Positions 54,310-63,658 are shown, counted from the first letter of the stretch. The stretch: 64,000 nt of DNA from Ensifer canadensis (GCF_017488845.2 NZ_CP083370.1:2294001-2358000); one strand, 5' to 3'. Notes: a model not told the origin generated them from the sequence alone. Made by a program: numbers and translations.

Positions 54310-55346
54310 CAGCACGGATTGACCGGCGGCAGGCCGGCGATGTAGCGGCGCACCTCTTCGGCAGCCATCTCGGCGGCGTAGGTGACGGTGCGAACAGAAG
54401 CGCCGGCGATATGCGGCGTCAGTGTCACGTTCGGAAGCTGGAGCAGTGGCCAGTCCTCCGGCACCGGTTCGACAGAGAAGGTCTCGAGCATGGCCGCCGA
54501 CAGGTGGCCGCTCACAAGGTTCTCATAGAGCGCGTGGTAGTCGCAGAGCGGCCCGCGCGCCGTGTTGACGAAGATTGCACCGGGTTTCATGTTCGCGAAG
54601 GTCTCGGCATTCATCATGTTCCGGGTTTCCTCGGTGACGCGCGGGTGCAGCGTCACAAGGTCGGAGCGCGACAGGAGGTCGTCGAGCGCCACATGCTCGA
54701 CGCCGGCGTTGAGATCGTCGGCGCTCAGCTGCACATAGGGGTCATGCACCAGAACCTTTGTGCCGAAGGCCCGCAGCAGCCGCACCACCTTGGTGCCGAT
54801 GTTGCCGTAGCCGATGACGCCGACGGTCATTTCCGAAAGCTCACGGCCGGTGCGGTCGGCGCGGTAGAGGTCGCCGCGCCACTCGCCCTTGCGTAGCGCC
54901 TCGTGGCCGGTGCGGATCAACCGCGTCTCGGCGAGGATGGCGCCGAGCGTGAACTCGGCAACGGCGCTGGCATTGCGGCCGGGCGTATTGACGACGCTGA
55001 TACCGGCGTCGCGTGCCGCCGACATGTCGATATTGACGGGCCCGCCACGCGAGACGGCAACGAGCTTCAGCCCGGGAAGCGACGTCAGCATGCCGCGCGA
55101 GAGCGGCGCAAGCTGCGTCACCAGGATTTCCGCGTCGCCGATGAATTCGACGATATCGTCCGCCTTCCCCAGATATTCCTTGAGACCGTCCATGCCTTCG
55201 ACGGCGTAACCATGCTCCATCGGCACATCCGGCCAGGGCAGCTCGAGGGTGCGGATCTCATGGCCGTCGCCGCTTGCTTCGACGATCTTGTCGCGAAACA
55301 CGTCCGGCAGCATGAACCGGTCGCCGATGATGGCTATCTTTTTCAT
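54309..55346 (-). CDS. D-isomer 2-hydroxyacid dehydrogenase family protein
   Basis: 345 residues. The NAD-binding half has VGVIGYGNIGTKVVRLLRAF. Catalytic Arg lies in LVAVSRGGPVNIDM, a Glu-containing site in LHPRVTEETRNMM, and His in LTPHIAGAS. FVNTARGPLCDY is typical. It reduces or oxidises a 2-keto/2-hydroxy acid in the cytoplasm. Erythritol breakdown needs no such step, so another branch is implied. The start MKKIAIIGD overlaps the eryA stop (ATGA). Confidence 0.85.
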   Translation of the reverse strand: MKKIAIIGDRFMLPDVFRDKIVEASGDGHEIRTLELPWPDVPMEHGYAVEGMDGLKEYLGKADDIVEFIGDAEILVTQLAPLSRGMLTSLPGLKLVAVSRGGPVNIDMSAARDAGISVVNTPGRNASAVAEFTLGAILAETRLIRTGHEALRKGEWRGDLYRADRTGRELSEMTVGVIGYGNIGTKVVRLLRAFGTKVLVHDPYVQLSADDLNAGVEHVALDDLLSRSDLVTLHPRVTEETRNMMNAETFANMKPGAIFVNTARGPLCDYHALYENLVSGHLSAAMLETFSVEPVPEDWPLLQLPNVTLTPHIAGASVRTVTYAAEMAAEEVRRYIAGLPPVNPC

Positions 55347-56920
55347 TTCAGTTCTTCCTGTTGTGATCCCGAGGCAGCATCCTGGGAAAGTGCGTGCCAC
55401 ACGGGTCGAAGCGCGATGCGCGACTGCTGGTAGGAGGGGAAGAGGCCGTCGTAACGGCGCGCAAGCGCCGCGTCGGCGGGCTCGGCAGCGCGCTGATGCG
55501 GCGACACCCAGTCACGCACGCATTCTGCCATCGAGGGGTAGATACCGAGGGAGACGGCCGCGATCATGGCTGCTCCTGCCGCCCCCGCCTCCTCGCGCTC
55601 GCTGGTCTGGACACTGGCCCCGAGCGCACCACCAAGAATGCGCCGAAGCGAGGCGCTACGTGCGGCACCGCCGGTCAGCCGGATGCGGCCCGGAAGCGGC
55701 CCCATCTCGGCGTAGCAATCGCGCGCGGCCATGGCGAGCCCGTCGAACACCGCCTTCACCATGTCGCCGAAGCCGTGGGTGATCGAAAGCCCGACGAAGG
55801 AAGCGCGCGCCGAAGCGTCGACGAAGGGCCCGCGCTCGCCCGCATCCGAAATATAGGGCTGGAACAGGAGCGACGTATCCTTGGCCTCCGCCAACCAGCC
55901 GTCGACATGGGACAGAAGCTCGCCCTTGGTCTTTTCGACGCCCATGCCTTTCAAGAGGCCGCCGGCGACCGACAGGATCCAGTCGATGTTGAGCGTTGCC
56001 GCCATGTTCGACTGCATCTGCGCATAGGTGTCCGTGATCGGCATGCACATGGTGTAGCCGGTGAGATCACGGTTGAGCCGCACGTCGTCGGCGCTCGTGG
56101 CAAGGCGCATGTGCATGCCGGTCGAGCCGATGATCGAGCAGCCGGTGTCGGTGCCTGGATCGTAGAGCCCGGCGCCAAGTGCCGTGCAGACGACATCGAC
56201 ATAGCCGAGCACCACCGGTGTGCCCGTGGGAAGACCGGTGGCGCCGGCTGCCTCCGACGAAAGCAGGTGGTGCGACGTTGCCCCGTCGACGATCTCTGGC
56301 AGGAAATGCTTGAGCTTCTGAAGGCCGAGAAAACGGATGACGTCGTCGTTGTAGCTGCGGGTGCGGAAGTTGCCGAAGGTGAAGTTGGCTTCGGAGGGAT
56401 CCGTGGCACGCATTTGCGTCAGCTTGAAGTAGAGCCAGTCCTTGCAGTGAAACGTGGTTGCAACACCGGACAGCATTTCCGGCGCGTTGTCGCTCATCCA
56501 GCGCAGCTGCGCGCCTTGCTGGCACGCGGCAAGCCCGGAGCCGGTGCTGGCGAAACGCTCGACATCGCCGCTGTCGCCACGTAGGCGCTCCACCGTGTCG
56601 CCAGCACGCGCGTCGAGCCAGAGCCAGCCTTTACCGATGGGATCGCCCGCTCTGTCGATCATCCAGGTGCCGTCGCCCTGCCCGGTCACCGCGATCGCCG
56701 CAACACGGCCAGCGAGGTTCTCGACCCTGGCCGAAAGCTCGGTCAAGGTGGTGACCGTGTCGGTCCAGGTGCGATTGAGGTCCTGCACGCTGCCGGTCCT
56801 GCCGACCGCCTCGTACGTGTTCGGCACCGATGCCATGGCAAGCTGCCGCCCACCAAGGTCGAAGGCCACCGACTTGATGACCGACGTTCCCGCATCGATG
56901 CCGATGAGGATGTCGCGCAT
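55343..56920 (-). CDS. eryA: erythritol kinase
   Basis: 525 residues, matching EryA length. FGGY motifs are IGIDAGTSVIKSVAFDLGG, AVTGQGDGTWMID, GSTGMHMRL and LTGGAARSASLRRILGGALG. It phosphorylates erythritol with ATP, the entry step of the pathway. It lies between the importer ATPase and the 2-hydroxyacid dehydrogenase genes and overlaps both. The other kinase in the locus is more distant in sequence and shorter. Confidence 0.88.
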   Translation of the reverse strand: MRDILIGIDAGTSVIKSVAFDLGGRQLAMASVPNTYEAVGRTGSVQDLNRTWTDTVTTLTELSARVENLAGRVAAIAVTGQGDGTWMIDRAGDPIGKGWLWLDARAGDTVERLRGDSGDVERFASTGSGLAACQQGAQLRWMSDNAPEMLSGVATTFHCKDWLYFKLTQMRATDPSEANFTFGNFRTRSYNDDVIRFLGLQKLKHFLPEIVDGATSHHLLSSEAAGATGLPTGTPVVLGYVDVVCTALGAGLYDPGTDTGCSIIGSTGMHMRLATSADDVRLNRDLTGYTMCMPITDTYAQMQSNMAATLNIDWILSVAGGLLKGMGVEKTKGELLSHVDGWLAEAKDTSLLFQPYISDAGERGPFVDASARASFVGLSITHGFGDMVKAVFDGLAMAARDCYAEMGPLPGRIRLTGGAARSASLRRILGGALGASVQTSEREEAGAAGAAMIAAVSLGIYPSMAECVRDWVSPHQRAAEPADAALARRYDGLFPSYQQSRIALRPVWHALSQDAASGSQQEELK

Positions 56921-58044
56921 CAGGCAAGCTCCACGCCGTGGCTGATCGCCTTGCCGCTGTCACCGTCGAACACATGCAGGCTCGACGGATCGAGGTGGAT
57001 GCCGATCGGCTGGCCGACGGCAAGTTCGGTGCGGTCATGCTCGACCAGCACCATGGTGCCGCCGGCAAAGTCTGCCGCGATATGCGTCTGGTCACCGAGC
57101 CATTGGTTGACCGCCACACGTCCGGAAACTCCGTCGGCGCTGCGGCGCACCGCATATGGCCGGATCCCGAGCACCACCTTCTGCCGCTTCATCAGCGCGT
57201 CGCGCACGGCATGGGAGAAATCCGACGCCGGATATTCCAGCCGCACGCCGTCCCTGAGGCCGAAGGCGACCTTGGCGTCCGAACCGGTGACACTCGCCTC
57301 GAACACGTTCATCGGCGGCTCACCGACGAAGGTGCCGGTGAAGAGGTTCGCCGGACGCTCCTTGATCTTCTGCGGCGTATCGAACTGCTGCAGCACGCCG
57401 CCTTCCATCACCGCGATGCGATCGGCAAGGGCATTGGCTTCTGTCTGGTCGTGGGTGACGAGGATCGCCGTCAGTCCGCGTTCCTTGATGTAGTGCTTGA
57501 TGCGGCCGCGCAGCACGGCGCGCAGCTGCGGCTCGAGCTGGCCCATCGGCTCGTCGAGCAGGTGCAGGTTGGCATCACGGATCAGCGCCCGCCCCAGCGA
57601 GGCGCGCTGCTGCTGGCCGCCGGAGATCGAGCTCGGATAACGCCCGAGAATATCCTCGATCTCGAGCAGCTTGGCGATACCAGCCACCTTCTCGTCGACG
57701 ACGCTCTGCGACAGCTTGGACGCCTTGAGCGCAAAGGCGATGTTCTCGCGCACCGTCAGCGGCGGATAGAGCGAATAGCCCTCAAACGCCATGGCGACGT
57801 TGCGGCGCACCGGCGCAGACGTCTGGACTTCGCGTCCGCCAAGCGAGATCGTGCCGCGCGACACCGCCTCGAAACCGGCGATCATGCGCAGCGTCGAGGT
57901 CTTGCCGCAGCCGGACGAGCCAAGCAGCGCGATGATCTCGCCCTTCCGGACGTCCATGTTGAGCTTCTTGACGGCGTGGACGCCGTAATCGACCGGACCA
58001 TAGAACTTATCGACGTCCCTGATCAAAAGAGCGGTGTCGTTCAT
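56920..58044 (-). CDS. polyol ABC importer ATPase 1 (canonical catalytic motifs)
   Basis: 374 residues, MalK-like. Walker A GSSGCGKTST, signature ISGGQQQRASLGRAL, Walker B LHLLDEPMGQLEPQLR (D-loop Glu in place of the usual Asp) and switch VTHDQTEANAL are present. A C-terminal TOBE_2 domain covers about 285-370. Pairs with the second ATPase to energise the importer. Confidence 0.88.
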   Translation of the reverse strand: MNDTALLIRDVDKFYGPVDYGVHAVKKLNMDVRKGEIIALLGSSGCGKTSTLRMIAGFEAVSRGTISLGGREVQTSAPVRRNVAMAFEGYSLYPPLTVRENIAFALKASKLSQSVVDEKVAGIAKLLEIEDILGRYPSSISGGQQQRASLGRALIRDANLHLLDEPMGQLEPQLRAVLRGRIKHYIKERGLTAILVTHDQTEANALADRIAVMEGGVLQQFDTPQKIKERPANLFTGTFVGEPPMNVFEASVTGSDAKVAFGLRDGVRLEYPASDFSHAVRDALMKRQKVVLGIRPYAVRRSADGVSGRVAVNQWLGDQTHIAADFAGGTMVLVEHDRTELAVGQPIGIHLDPSSLHVFDGDSGKAISHGVELA

Positions 58045-59159
58045 GCCGCTTCTCCATTGCGCTTGGATGCGATGTCGGCGCGCGGCAGAAGCCGGCCGCT
58101 CGCCTTGTCGAAGAGGAAGGCGTGGGCACCGTTGACGGCGATATGGGCCGGTCCTGCCACCGGTCCAGGCGTTCCGGCCGGACGCGACACGAGGATTTCA
58201 CGGCCGCGCGCGGTCATCGCCAGCGTCACGGTCTTCTCGTTGAGCGGCGTTTCCGCCTCCACCGTCACCGGGATGGCGCCCGGCGCCGATGCTTGGACAA
58301 AGACGATGCTTTCCGGGCGCAGACCGAGAACACAAGGTTTGCCCGAGACATCGCCGTCATAATCGGCAAGCCGCACCCGGACGTTGGAGAGTTCGACGAA
58401 GACACCGTCACCGCTCTTCTGCGGCGCCACGTCCAAAAGATTGATCGTCGGATCGCCGAAGAGCCGCGCGATCTCGATGTCGGCGGGTGCGTTGTAGATT
58501 TCCTGCGGCGTACCGATCTGGCGGATGCGCCCCTGCGACATCACCGCGATCCGGTCGCCGAGCGCCATCGCTTCCTTGTAGTCCTGGGTCACGTAGACGA
58601 CGGTAGCACCTTCTGCTGCCAAAAGGCGCGGCAGTTCCAGCCGCATCTCGAAGCGGAGTTTCGCGTCGACATTGCGCAACGGGTCGTCGAGCAAAAGCAG
58701 CGGCGGCGAGCCGACCAGCGCGCGGGCCAATGCCGTGCGTTGCTTCTGGCCGTTGGAAAGCGCCTTCGGGTGATGGCTCAGTACATGGTCGATCTTCAGG
58801 AGCTTGGCGACCTTTTGCACGCCCGCGGTGATCGCATCCTTCGACGACCGCGTCGCCGTCAGCGGGCTGGCGATATTGTCGAAGGCGCTCATGTGGGGAA
58901 AGAGCGCGAAGTTCTGGAAGGCCATGCCGACACCGCGGTGTTCGGCATCGACATCGGTCATGTCCTCGCCGCCGATCAGCACCCTGCCCTCGTCGGGCTC
59001 GATGACGCCGGCGACAAGGCGCAGCAGCACCGTCTTGCCGGCGCCGGACGGGCCGAAGAGCACCAGGCGTTCGCCATTGGCGACATCGAGCGACAGGTCG
59101 TCGAGAACCGTCTGGCTCTTGTAGCGCTTGACGATGTTTTTTAGGTGAAGCGTCGTCAT
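58041..59159 (-). CDS. polyol ABC importer ATPase 2 (non-consensus catalytic motifs)
   Basis: 372 residues, MalK-like with a TOBE_2 C-terminus. Walker A GPSGAGKTVLL is intact. The signature reads LSNGQKQR, Walker B reads LLLLDDPLRNVD with Asp in place of the catalytic Glu, and the switch reads VTQDYKEAMAL with Gln in place of the conserved His. The protein is therefore probably a poor ATPase in a heterodimer where the partner supplies the active site. Start overlaps a neighbouring gene by ATGA. Confidence 0.87.
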   Translation of the reverse strand: MTTLHLKNIVKRYKSQTVLDDLSLDVANGERLVLFGPSGAGKTVLLRLVAGVIEPDEGRVLIGGEDMTDVDAEHRGVGMAFQNFALFPHMSAFDNIASPLTATRSSKDAITAGVQKVAKLLKIDHVLSHHPKALSNGQKQRTALARALVGSPPLLLLDDPLRNVDAKLRFEMRLELPRLLAAEGATVVYVTQDYKEAMALGDRIAVMSQGRIRQIGTPQEIYNAPADIEIARLFGDPTINLLDVAPQKSGDGVFVELSNVRVRLADYDGDVSGKPCVLGLRPESIVFVQASAPGAIPVTVEAETPLNEKTVTLAMTARGREILVSRPAGTPGPVAGPAHIAVNGAHAFLFDKASGRLLPRADIASKRNGEAA

Positions 59160-59162
59160 GTC

Positions 59163-60020
59163 TTACCCTTTCACCGCGCCAAGCGACAAACCTTCGACGA
59201 GGTAACGCTGGGCGTAGAGTGCGAGCGCGAGCGTCGGCGTGACCGAGAGAACGATGGCCGAGGCTATCTGCCCGTATTGGATGCCTGAGGATGTGACGAA
59301 GGCAAGTGCGCCCACGGTCACCGGCTGCTTGTCGGCGGAGGCCAGCACCAGCGCGAAGACGAAATTGTTCCAGGCGAAGATGAAGGCGAGCAGGCCGGCG
59401 GCAGCGATACCGGGACCGGCGAGCGGCAGGGCGATCTTGCGGAAGGTCGCAAACCAGGAATGGCCGGCGATGCGGTAGGCATATTCGACGTCGGCCGAGA
59501 TATCCTCGAAGTAACCACGCACGATCCACAGGATCAGTGGCAGGCAGATCAGCTGGTAGACCCAGATCAGGCCGAAATAGGTGTTGGAAAGGCCGAGCCA
59601 CTGGAAATATTGGGTCAGCGGCAGCAGCACCAGCAGCGGTGGCGCGAAGCGGAACGACAGCAGCGTGAACGCGATGTCTTCCGAACCCCTGAACTTGTGC
59701 CGGGCAAAGGCGTAGGCCGCGGGAACGCCGAGCACCAGCGCCACCGCAACGGAAGCGACCGACAGGAAGATCGAGTTGCCGAGGTTGCGCATGAAGGCGA
59801 TGTCGAGCGTACCGGCGGCCGTCTGCAACTTGCCGGTGATCAGCGCCGCATAGTTGGATAGTGTCGGCGAGAACACGATCGATGGCGGAATGGTCAGGAT
59901 CGTCTCGTTCGTCTGGAACGACATCAGGAAGATCCAGAAGATCGGGAACATGAAGAAGACAACGACGAGCGTCAGGGCGACAGCGCGCAGGACCCGTTCG
60001 ATGGGAGACGTGGTTTCCAT
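59163..60020 (-). CDS. polyol ABC importer permease 2 (MalG-like)
   Basis: 285 residues with six spans; the first reads VALTLVVVFFMFPIFWIFLM. The EAA loop is VEYAYRIAGHSWFATFRKIA, with the usual Gly. It is adjacent to the ATPase genes with a three-base gap and forms the channel with the other permease. Confidence 0.88.
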   Translation of the reverse strand: METTSPIERVLRAVALTLVVVFFMFPIFWIFLMSFQTNETILTIPPSIVFSPTLSNYAALITGKLQTAAGTLDIAFMRNLGNSIFLSVASVAVALVLGVPAAYAFARHKFRGSEDIAFTLLSFRFAPPLLVLLPLTQYFQWLGLSNTYFGLIWVYQLICLPLILWIVRGYFEDISADVEYAYRIAGHSWFATFRKIALPLAGPGIAAAGLLAFIFAWNNFVFALVLASADKQPVTVGALAFVTSSGIQYGQIASAIVLSVTPTLALALYAQRYLVEGLSLGAVKG

Positions 60021-60030
60021 GTGAACCTCC

Positions 60031-60954
60031 TTACGCTTCGCCGCGGGCGCGTTCGCGCAGGCGCAGCCAGTTCTTGATGAAGACGTTGGAGAGCGTGTAG
60101 GTGATCGCCCACAGGATGATCAAAAGCGCTGCCGAACGGCCGACATTGGTCGACTGGAAGAAGTTGAGATAGGCCTCGACCTGAAAGACGGTCAGCGTGT
60201 TGCCGGGGCCGCCTTGCGTCATCGCATAGATGATGTCGAACTGCTGGATACTGTCGAGCAACCGGAACAGCGTCGCCGTCAGGATATAGGGCGTCAGCAT
60301 CGGCAGGGTGATGCGGAAAAAGACGAAGCTTCGCGGCACGCCGTCAAGCGCCGCCGCCTCGAAAGGCTGGGTCGGCAGCGACCGAAGGCCGGCCAGAAGC
60401 AGGATCATGATGAAGGGCGTATAGACCCAGATATCGACGAGGATGACGGTCAGGAGTGCCGTGTCGGGCGAAGAGGCCCAGCGGAAGTCATGCAGGCCGA
60501 TCAGGCTTGCGAGGTAGCTGAGGATGCCGAAACTCGGATTGGTCATCAGCTTCCACATCAAAGCGGCGAGCGCCGGCGCAATCATCAGCGGCAACAGCAG
60601 CATGATCGAGATGAAGTTGTTGATCGTTGAGCGGCGCTATAGCAACAATGCGATGCCGAGACCGAGCAGCAGTTCCAGCGTCACGGTGATCCCGGCATAG
60701 AGCAGCGACACCTTCAGCGTGTTCCAGAAGGCCGGATCGGTGACGAAGTTCAGGTAGTTTTCGCCCCAGTTGAACTGACGCGCCCAGGGCTGGCTCAACC
60801 TATAACGCTGGAACGAATAGATAACCGCCGTGAAGAAGGGGATGAGAATGCCGATGCACACGAGCAGCGCCGGCAGGCTCAGCACATAGGGAAGCATCTT
60901 CCTGCTGATCCTGAAACCTGACGCCGGTTTGCGGAGTGTTGCTGTTGAAGCCAT
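60031..60954 (-). pseudogene. polyol ABC importer permease 1 (MalF-like), interrupted by an in-frame amber codon
   Basis: The full frame would encode 307 residues, normal for this family. An N-terminal part begins MASTATLRKPASGFRISRKM and ends ..ELLLGLGIALLL at a TAG (60639-60637). The same frame then continues RRSTINNFISIMLLLPLMIA through four to five further spans and an EAA loop (PFEAAALDGVPRSFVFFRIT) to the true stop. There is no frameshift, and the codon lies near the end of a transmembrane segment. Either a nonsense mutation, a sequencing error, or suppression or reinitiation at the ATG at 60603. Confidence 0.85.
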
Positions 60955-61068
60955 GTGGAGCTCCGTTCTCTAAAGTCTTGAAGAAAGCACGCGGCACGCG
61001 AGGTCGAGCCCCGCGCCAGTCCACCGGCATCTCAGGTTGGTTTGGGCGGCCTTAAGCCGATCTCGCGG

Positions 61069-61097
61069 GATGCCCGGCGCCGAATGCGCCGGGCATC
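61069..61097 (-). terminator. hairpin between binding-protein and permease genes
   Basis: GATGCCCGGCGC (61069-61080) pairs exactly with GCGCCGGGCATC (61086-61097) around a five-base loop, 15 bases past the binding-protein stop. No T-run follows, so an mRNA-protecting stem that favours binding-protein expression is more likely than termination. Confidence 0.6.
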
Positions 61098-61111
61098 GCT
61101 TGGGAGGCGTA

Positions 61112-62554
61112 TCAGCCGAGACCAGCTTCCTTCAGCTGGCGATCGATGCTTTCGACGAGCTGGTCGAGACCTTCATCGACCGGTACCTGCTTGGCGACCA
61201 TCTTCTGCAGCGTCGCCGCCCATTCGGTGGTGACGTCGAAGAACAGCGGCTGCGGCGTGAACTTGATCGAGGCGCCGGCGGCCGAAGCGTCGAACATTTC
61301 GACATAGCCCGGATACTTGCCGTTCAGCTTCTCGCGGAACATCTCGTCCTTCCAGATCGACTGGCGAACGGGATCGACGAAGTCCATCTTGGTGGCGCCG
61401 AACAGCGCGTGCTCCGGACCCGACGCCCACTGCAGGAAGTACCAGGTGGCGTCCTTGTCCTTGGAGAAATTGGACATGGCGAGCGACCAGATCCAGATGT
61501 TTGGCGTCGAGGCCGTGGCTTCCGGGTTGGCGGCAAAGGCGGCGTAGCCGAGCTTGCCGGCCATCTTGTTGTCGCCGCCGTTCATGAAGTAACCAAGGCA
61601 ATCGGCGTCGAAGATCATCGCCGATGCGCCGGCACCGAGATCGGCGCCGACCTGATACCAGGTATAGGTCGACCAGTCCTTCGGGCCGCTTTCCTGGATC
61701 ATCTGCACGAACTTGGTGTGATAGGCCTTGGACTCGGCCGTATTCATCGCTGCCGACAGCTTACCGTCGGCTGAAACGTTCAAGTCCTTCTGGTTGAAGT
61801 TGGCGTAACCGGACAGGAAGCCCGGATGGATCGTCGCCCAGGAGCGCGAACCTCTGACGCCGATGCCGTAGATGCCGCCGATGTCCTTCTGCAGCTTGGC
61901 CGCGACCGCGATCATGTCGTCGAGGTTCTTCGGCAGCTCGACGCCGGCCTTGTCGAACATCTCGCGGTTATAGGTGATGTTGTTCTGTTCGAACGCCCAC
62001 GGAATGCACCATTGCTTGGCGTCTTCCGAACCGAGCGCCCCGCCCGGCTGACCGTTCCAGGCGCAGGAGTTCTTCACGCCGGCGAGGAAATCGTCCCAGT
62101 TGTAGTTCGGGTTGGTCTTGGTCGGATCCTTGATCCATTCGTTGAGGTCGGCGATCCAGCCGGCCGGACCATAGGTCCAGGTCATGTAGGCGCCGGTCAT
62201 GAAGGCGTCGTATTCGGACGAGCCCGACGAAAGCGCTGCCGTCACCTTGTCGAAATAGACGTCCTCCGGGAACACGTCATAGGTGACTTCGATACCGGTC
62301 AGATCCTTGAAGGCCTGAAGGTTGGCAATCATCGCGTCAGCATAGGGATGCTTGTTCAGAAGCAGCTTCAACGACTTTCCGGAATGCGCCTTCCAGTCGA
62401 AATCGGCGGCCAGCGCCTGGGTCGACATCATGTTGAAGAGCGTGCCGGCCGAACCGGCCGCAATCCCGGCAGCGCCGAGACCCTTGAGCATGCCGCGACG
62501 ATCTACCTCTCCGCGCAGAAACGCGCTGATGAGGTCTTTCTCCTTCTCGTACAT
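61112..62554 (-). CDS. polyol ABC importer periplasmic binding protein, Tat-type signal
   Basis: 480 residues. The N-terminus has a twin-arginine motif VDRRGMLKGLGAAG followed by a hydrophobic stretch, so it is probably exported folded. The mature part matches large SBP_bac_1 proteins. A strong GGAGGAG precedes the ATG at MYEKEKD. The longer reading frame upstream has no such signal. It resembles MptA-type binding proteins for polyols. Confidence 0.87.
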   Translation of the reverse strand: MYEKEKDLISAFLRGEVDRRGMLKGLGAAGIAAGSAGTLFNMMSTQALAADFDWKAHSGKSLKLLLNKHPYADAMIANLQAFKDLTGIEVTYDVFPEDVYFDKVTAALSSGSSEYDAFMTGAYMTWTYGPAGWIADLNEWIKDPTKTNPNYNWDDFLAGVKNSCAWNGQPGGALGSEDAKQWCIPWAFEQNNITYNREMFDKAGVELPKNLDDMIAVAAKLQKDIGGIYGIGVRGSRSWATIHPGFLSGYANFNQKDLNVSADGKLSAAMNTAESKAYHTKFVQMIQESGPKDWSTYTWYQVGADLGAGASAMIFDADCLGYFMNGGDNKMAGKLGYAAFAANPEATASTPNIWIWSLAMSNFSKDKDATWYFLQWASGPEHALFGATKMDFVDPVRQSIWKDEMFREKLNGKYPGYVEMFDASAAGASIKFTPQPLFFDVTTEWAATLQKMVAKQVPVDEGLDQLVESIDRQLKEAGLG

Positions 62555-62680
62555 AAGTCTTCTCCTCCGTTGCGGGTATGATTGCATCATGCGATCACCG
62601 GCTACCCGGCCGGTATTCCTCCCCCGAGGCGTTAGAGCGACACCTCCTCGCCCTCGCCTCTCGACTTTGTCAGGCACTCC

Positions 62681-63658
62681 TCATTTTCCGTCGGCGGCCA
62701 GCGCCCGAGCGGTCTTTTCGTCGGTGATGAGGCCGCTCAGCAGGCCGCTGCCAAGCACGGCACGAATGGCAGGCGTCTTGATCTTGCCGCCGGCGACGGC
62801 CACCGTGCGCCGATCCTTCAGGTCGTCGCGGCTGAGCGTGAAGGTGCGGTTCGACAGCGTCGTCTCGATCGGGCGACCATCCTCGTCGAAGAAGTGGCCA
62901 AGCAACTCGCCCTTGCCCCCGCCCCTCTGAATTTCCTCGATCTCGCTCATCTCGATCATTCCGGTCGAAACCAGCGACGCCTCGCGCTCTGCCGTGCCGA
63001 TGCCAACCAACAAGAGGTCGGCGGTCTTGGCGAGATCGAACACTTCGCGCACGCCGCGCTGGCTGAAGAGCACGTCGCGATCCTCGACGGTGTTGGCGAA
63101 GAACGGCACGGGCATGACATAGGCTTCCGCGCCGGTACGCTCGGCCAGCCGGTGGATCACGTCATGCGGGTTTGCCGAGAACTTGCGGGTGAGACCGCCG
63201 AGCAGCGAGACGAAACGGGTGTTATTGCTGGTGGTGCGCGGCAGATACTCGACACAAGCAGCAAGCGTGCGGCCATGACCGACGCCGACGAGCGCAGTTT
63301 CGCCGCGTTCGATCTCGCGCTTCAGGAACTGCGCGCCAGAAATGCCGAGCGCCTTCAGCGGCAGATCGTCGGCATCGAAGTCGGGAACGACCTCGCAGTA
63401 GTCAAGTCCGTAGCGCGCGGAAAGCTTCTGCTCCAGCTCGACGCATTCCGACACTTCGCCATCGATATAGACCTTCACCAGGCCTTCCTGGTTGGCCTTC
63501 ATGATCAGGCGGTGGGCTTTCAGTGACGTCAGCCCCAGCCGCTTGGCAACCTCGGCCTGGGTCAGACCGCCGGCATAATGCAGCCATGCGGCGCGCGTCG
63601 CCATGCTGGTTTCGTCGTCGCGAAGGTTTGCACCACCGATGATCGCCATCGTCTCCAC
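62681..63658 (-). CDS. eryD: SorC-family regulator EryD
   Basis: 325 residues. An N-terminal HTH contains YAGGLTQAEVAKRLGLTSLK, and a SorC/CggR-type sugar-binding domain follows, with ALVGVGHGRTLAACVEYLP and DLLLVGIGTAEREASLV. In Brucella EryD represses the ery operon and is relieved by erythritol. It is the first gene of the locus, 126 bases upstream of the binding-protein gene, with its own promoter region. Start at METMAII or MAIIGGAN. Confidence 0.88.
   Translation of the reverse strand: METMAIIGGANLRDDETSMATRAAWLHYAGGLTQAEVAKRLGLTSLKAHRLIMKANQEGLVKVYIDGEVSECVELEQKLSARYGLDYCEVVPDFDADDLPLKALGISGAQFLKREIERGETALVGVGHGRTLAACVEYLPRTTSNNTRFVSLLGGLTRKFSANPHDVIHRLAERTGAEAYVMPVPFFANTVEDRDVLFSQRGVREVFDLAKTADLLLVGIGTAEREASLVSTGMIEMSEIEEIQRGGGKGELLGHFFDEDGRPIETTLSNRTFTLSRDDLKDRRTVAVAGGKIKTPAIRAVLGSGLLSGLITDEKTARALAADGK

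Noticed and set aside
61069..61097. Perfect hairpin considered as a true terminator of the binding-protein gene
   Set aside because: There is no T-run and the importer genes follow in the same direction, so an mRNA-stabilising or partial-attenuation role is more likely.
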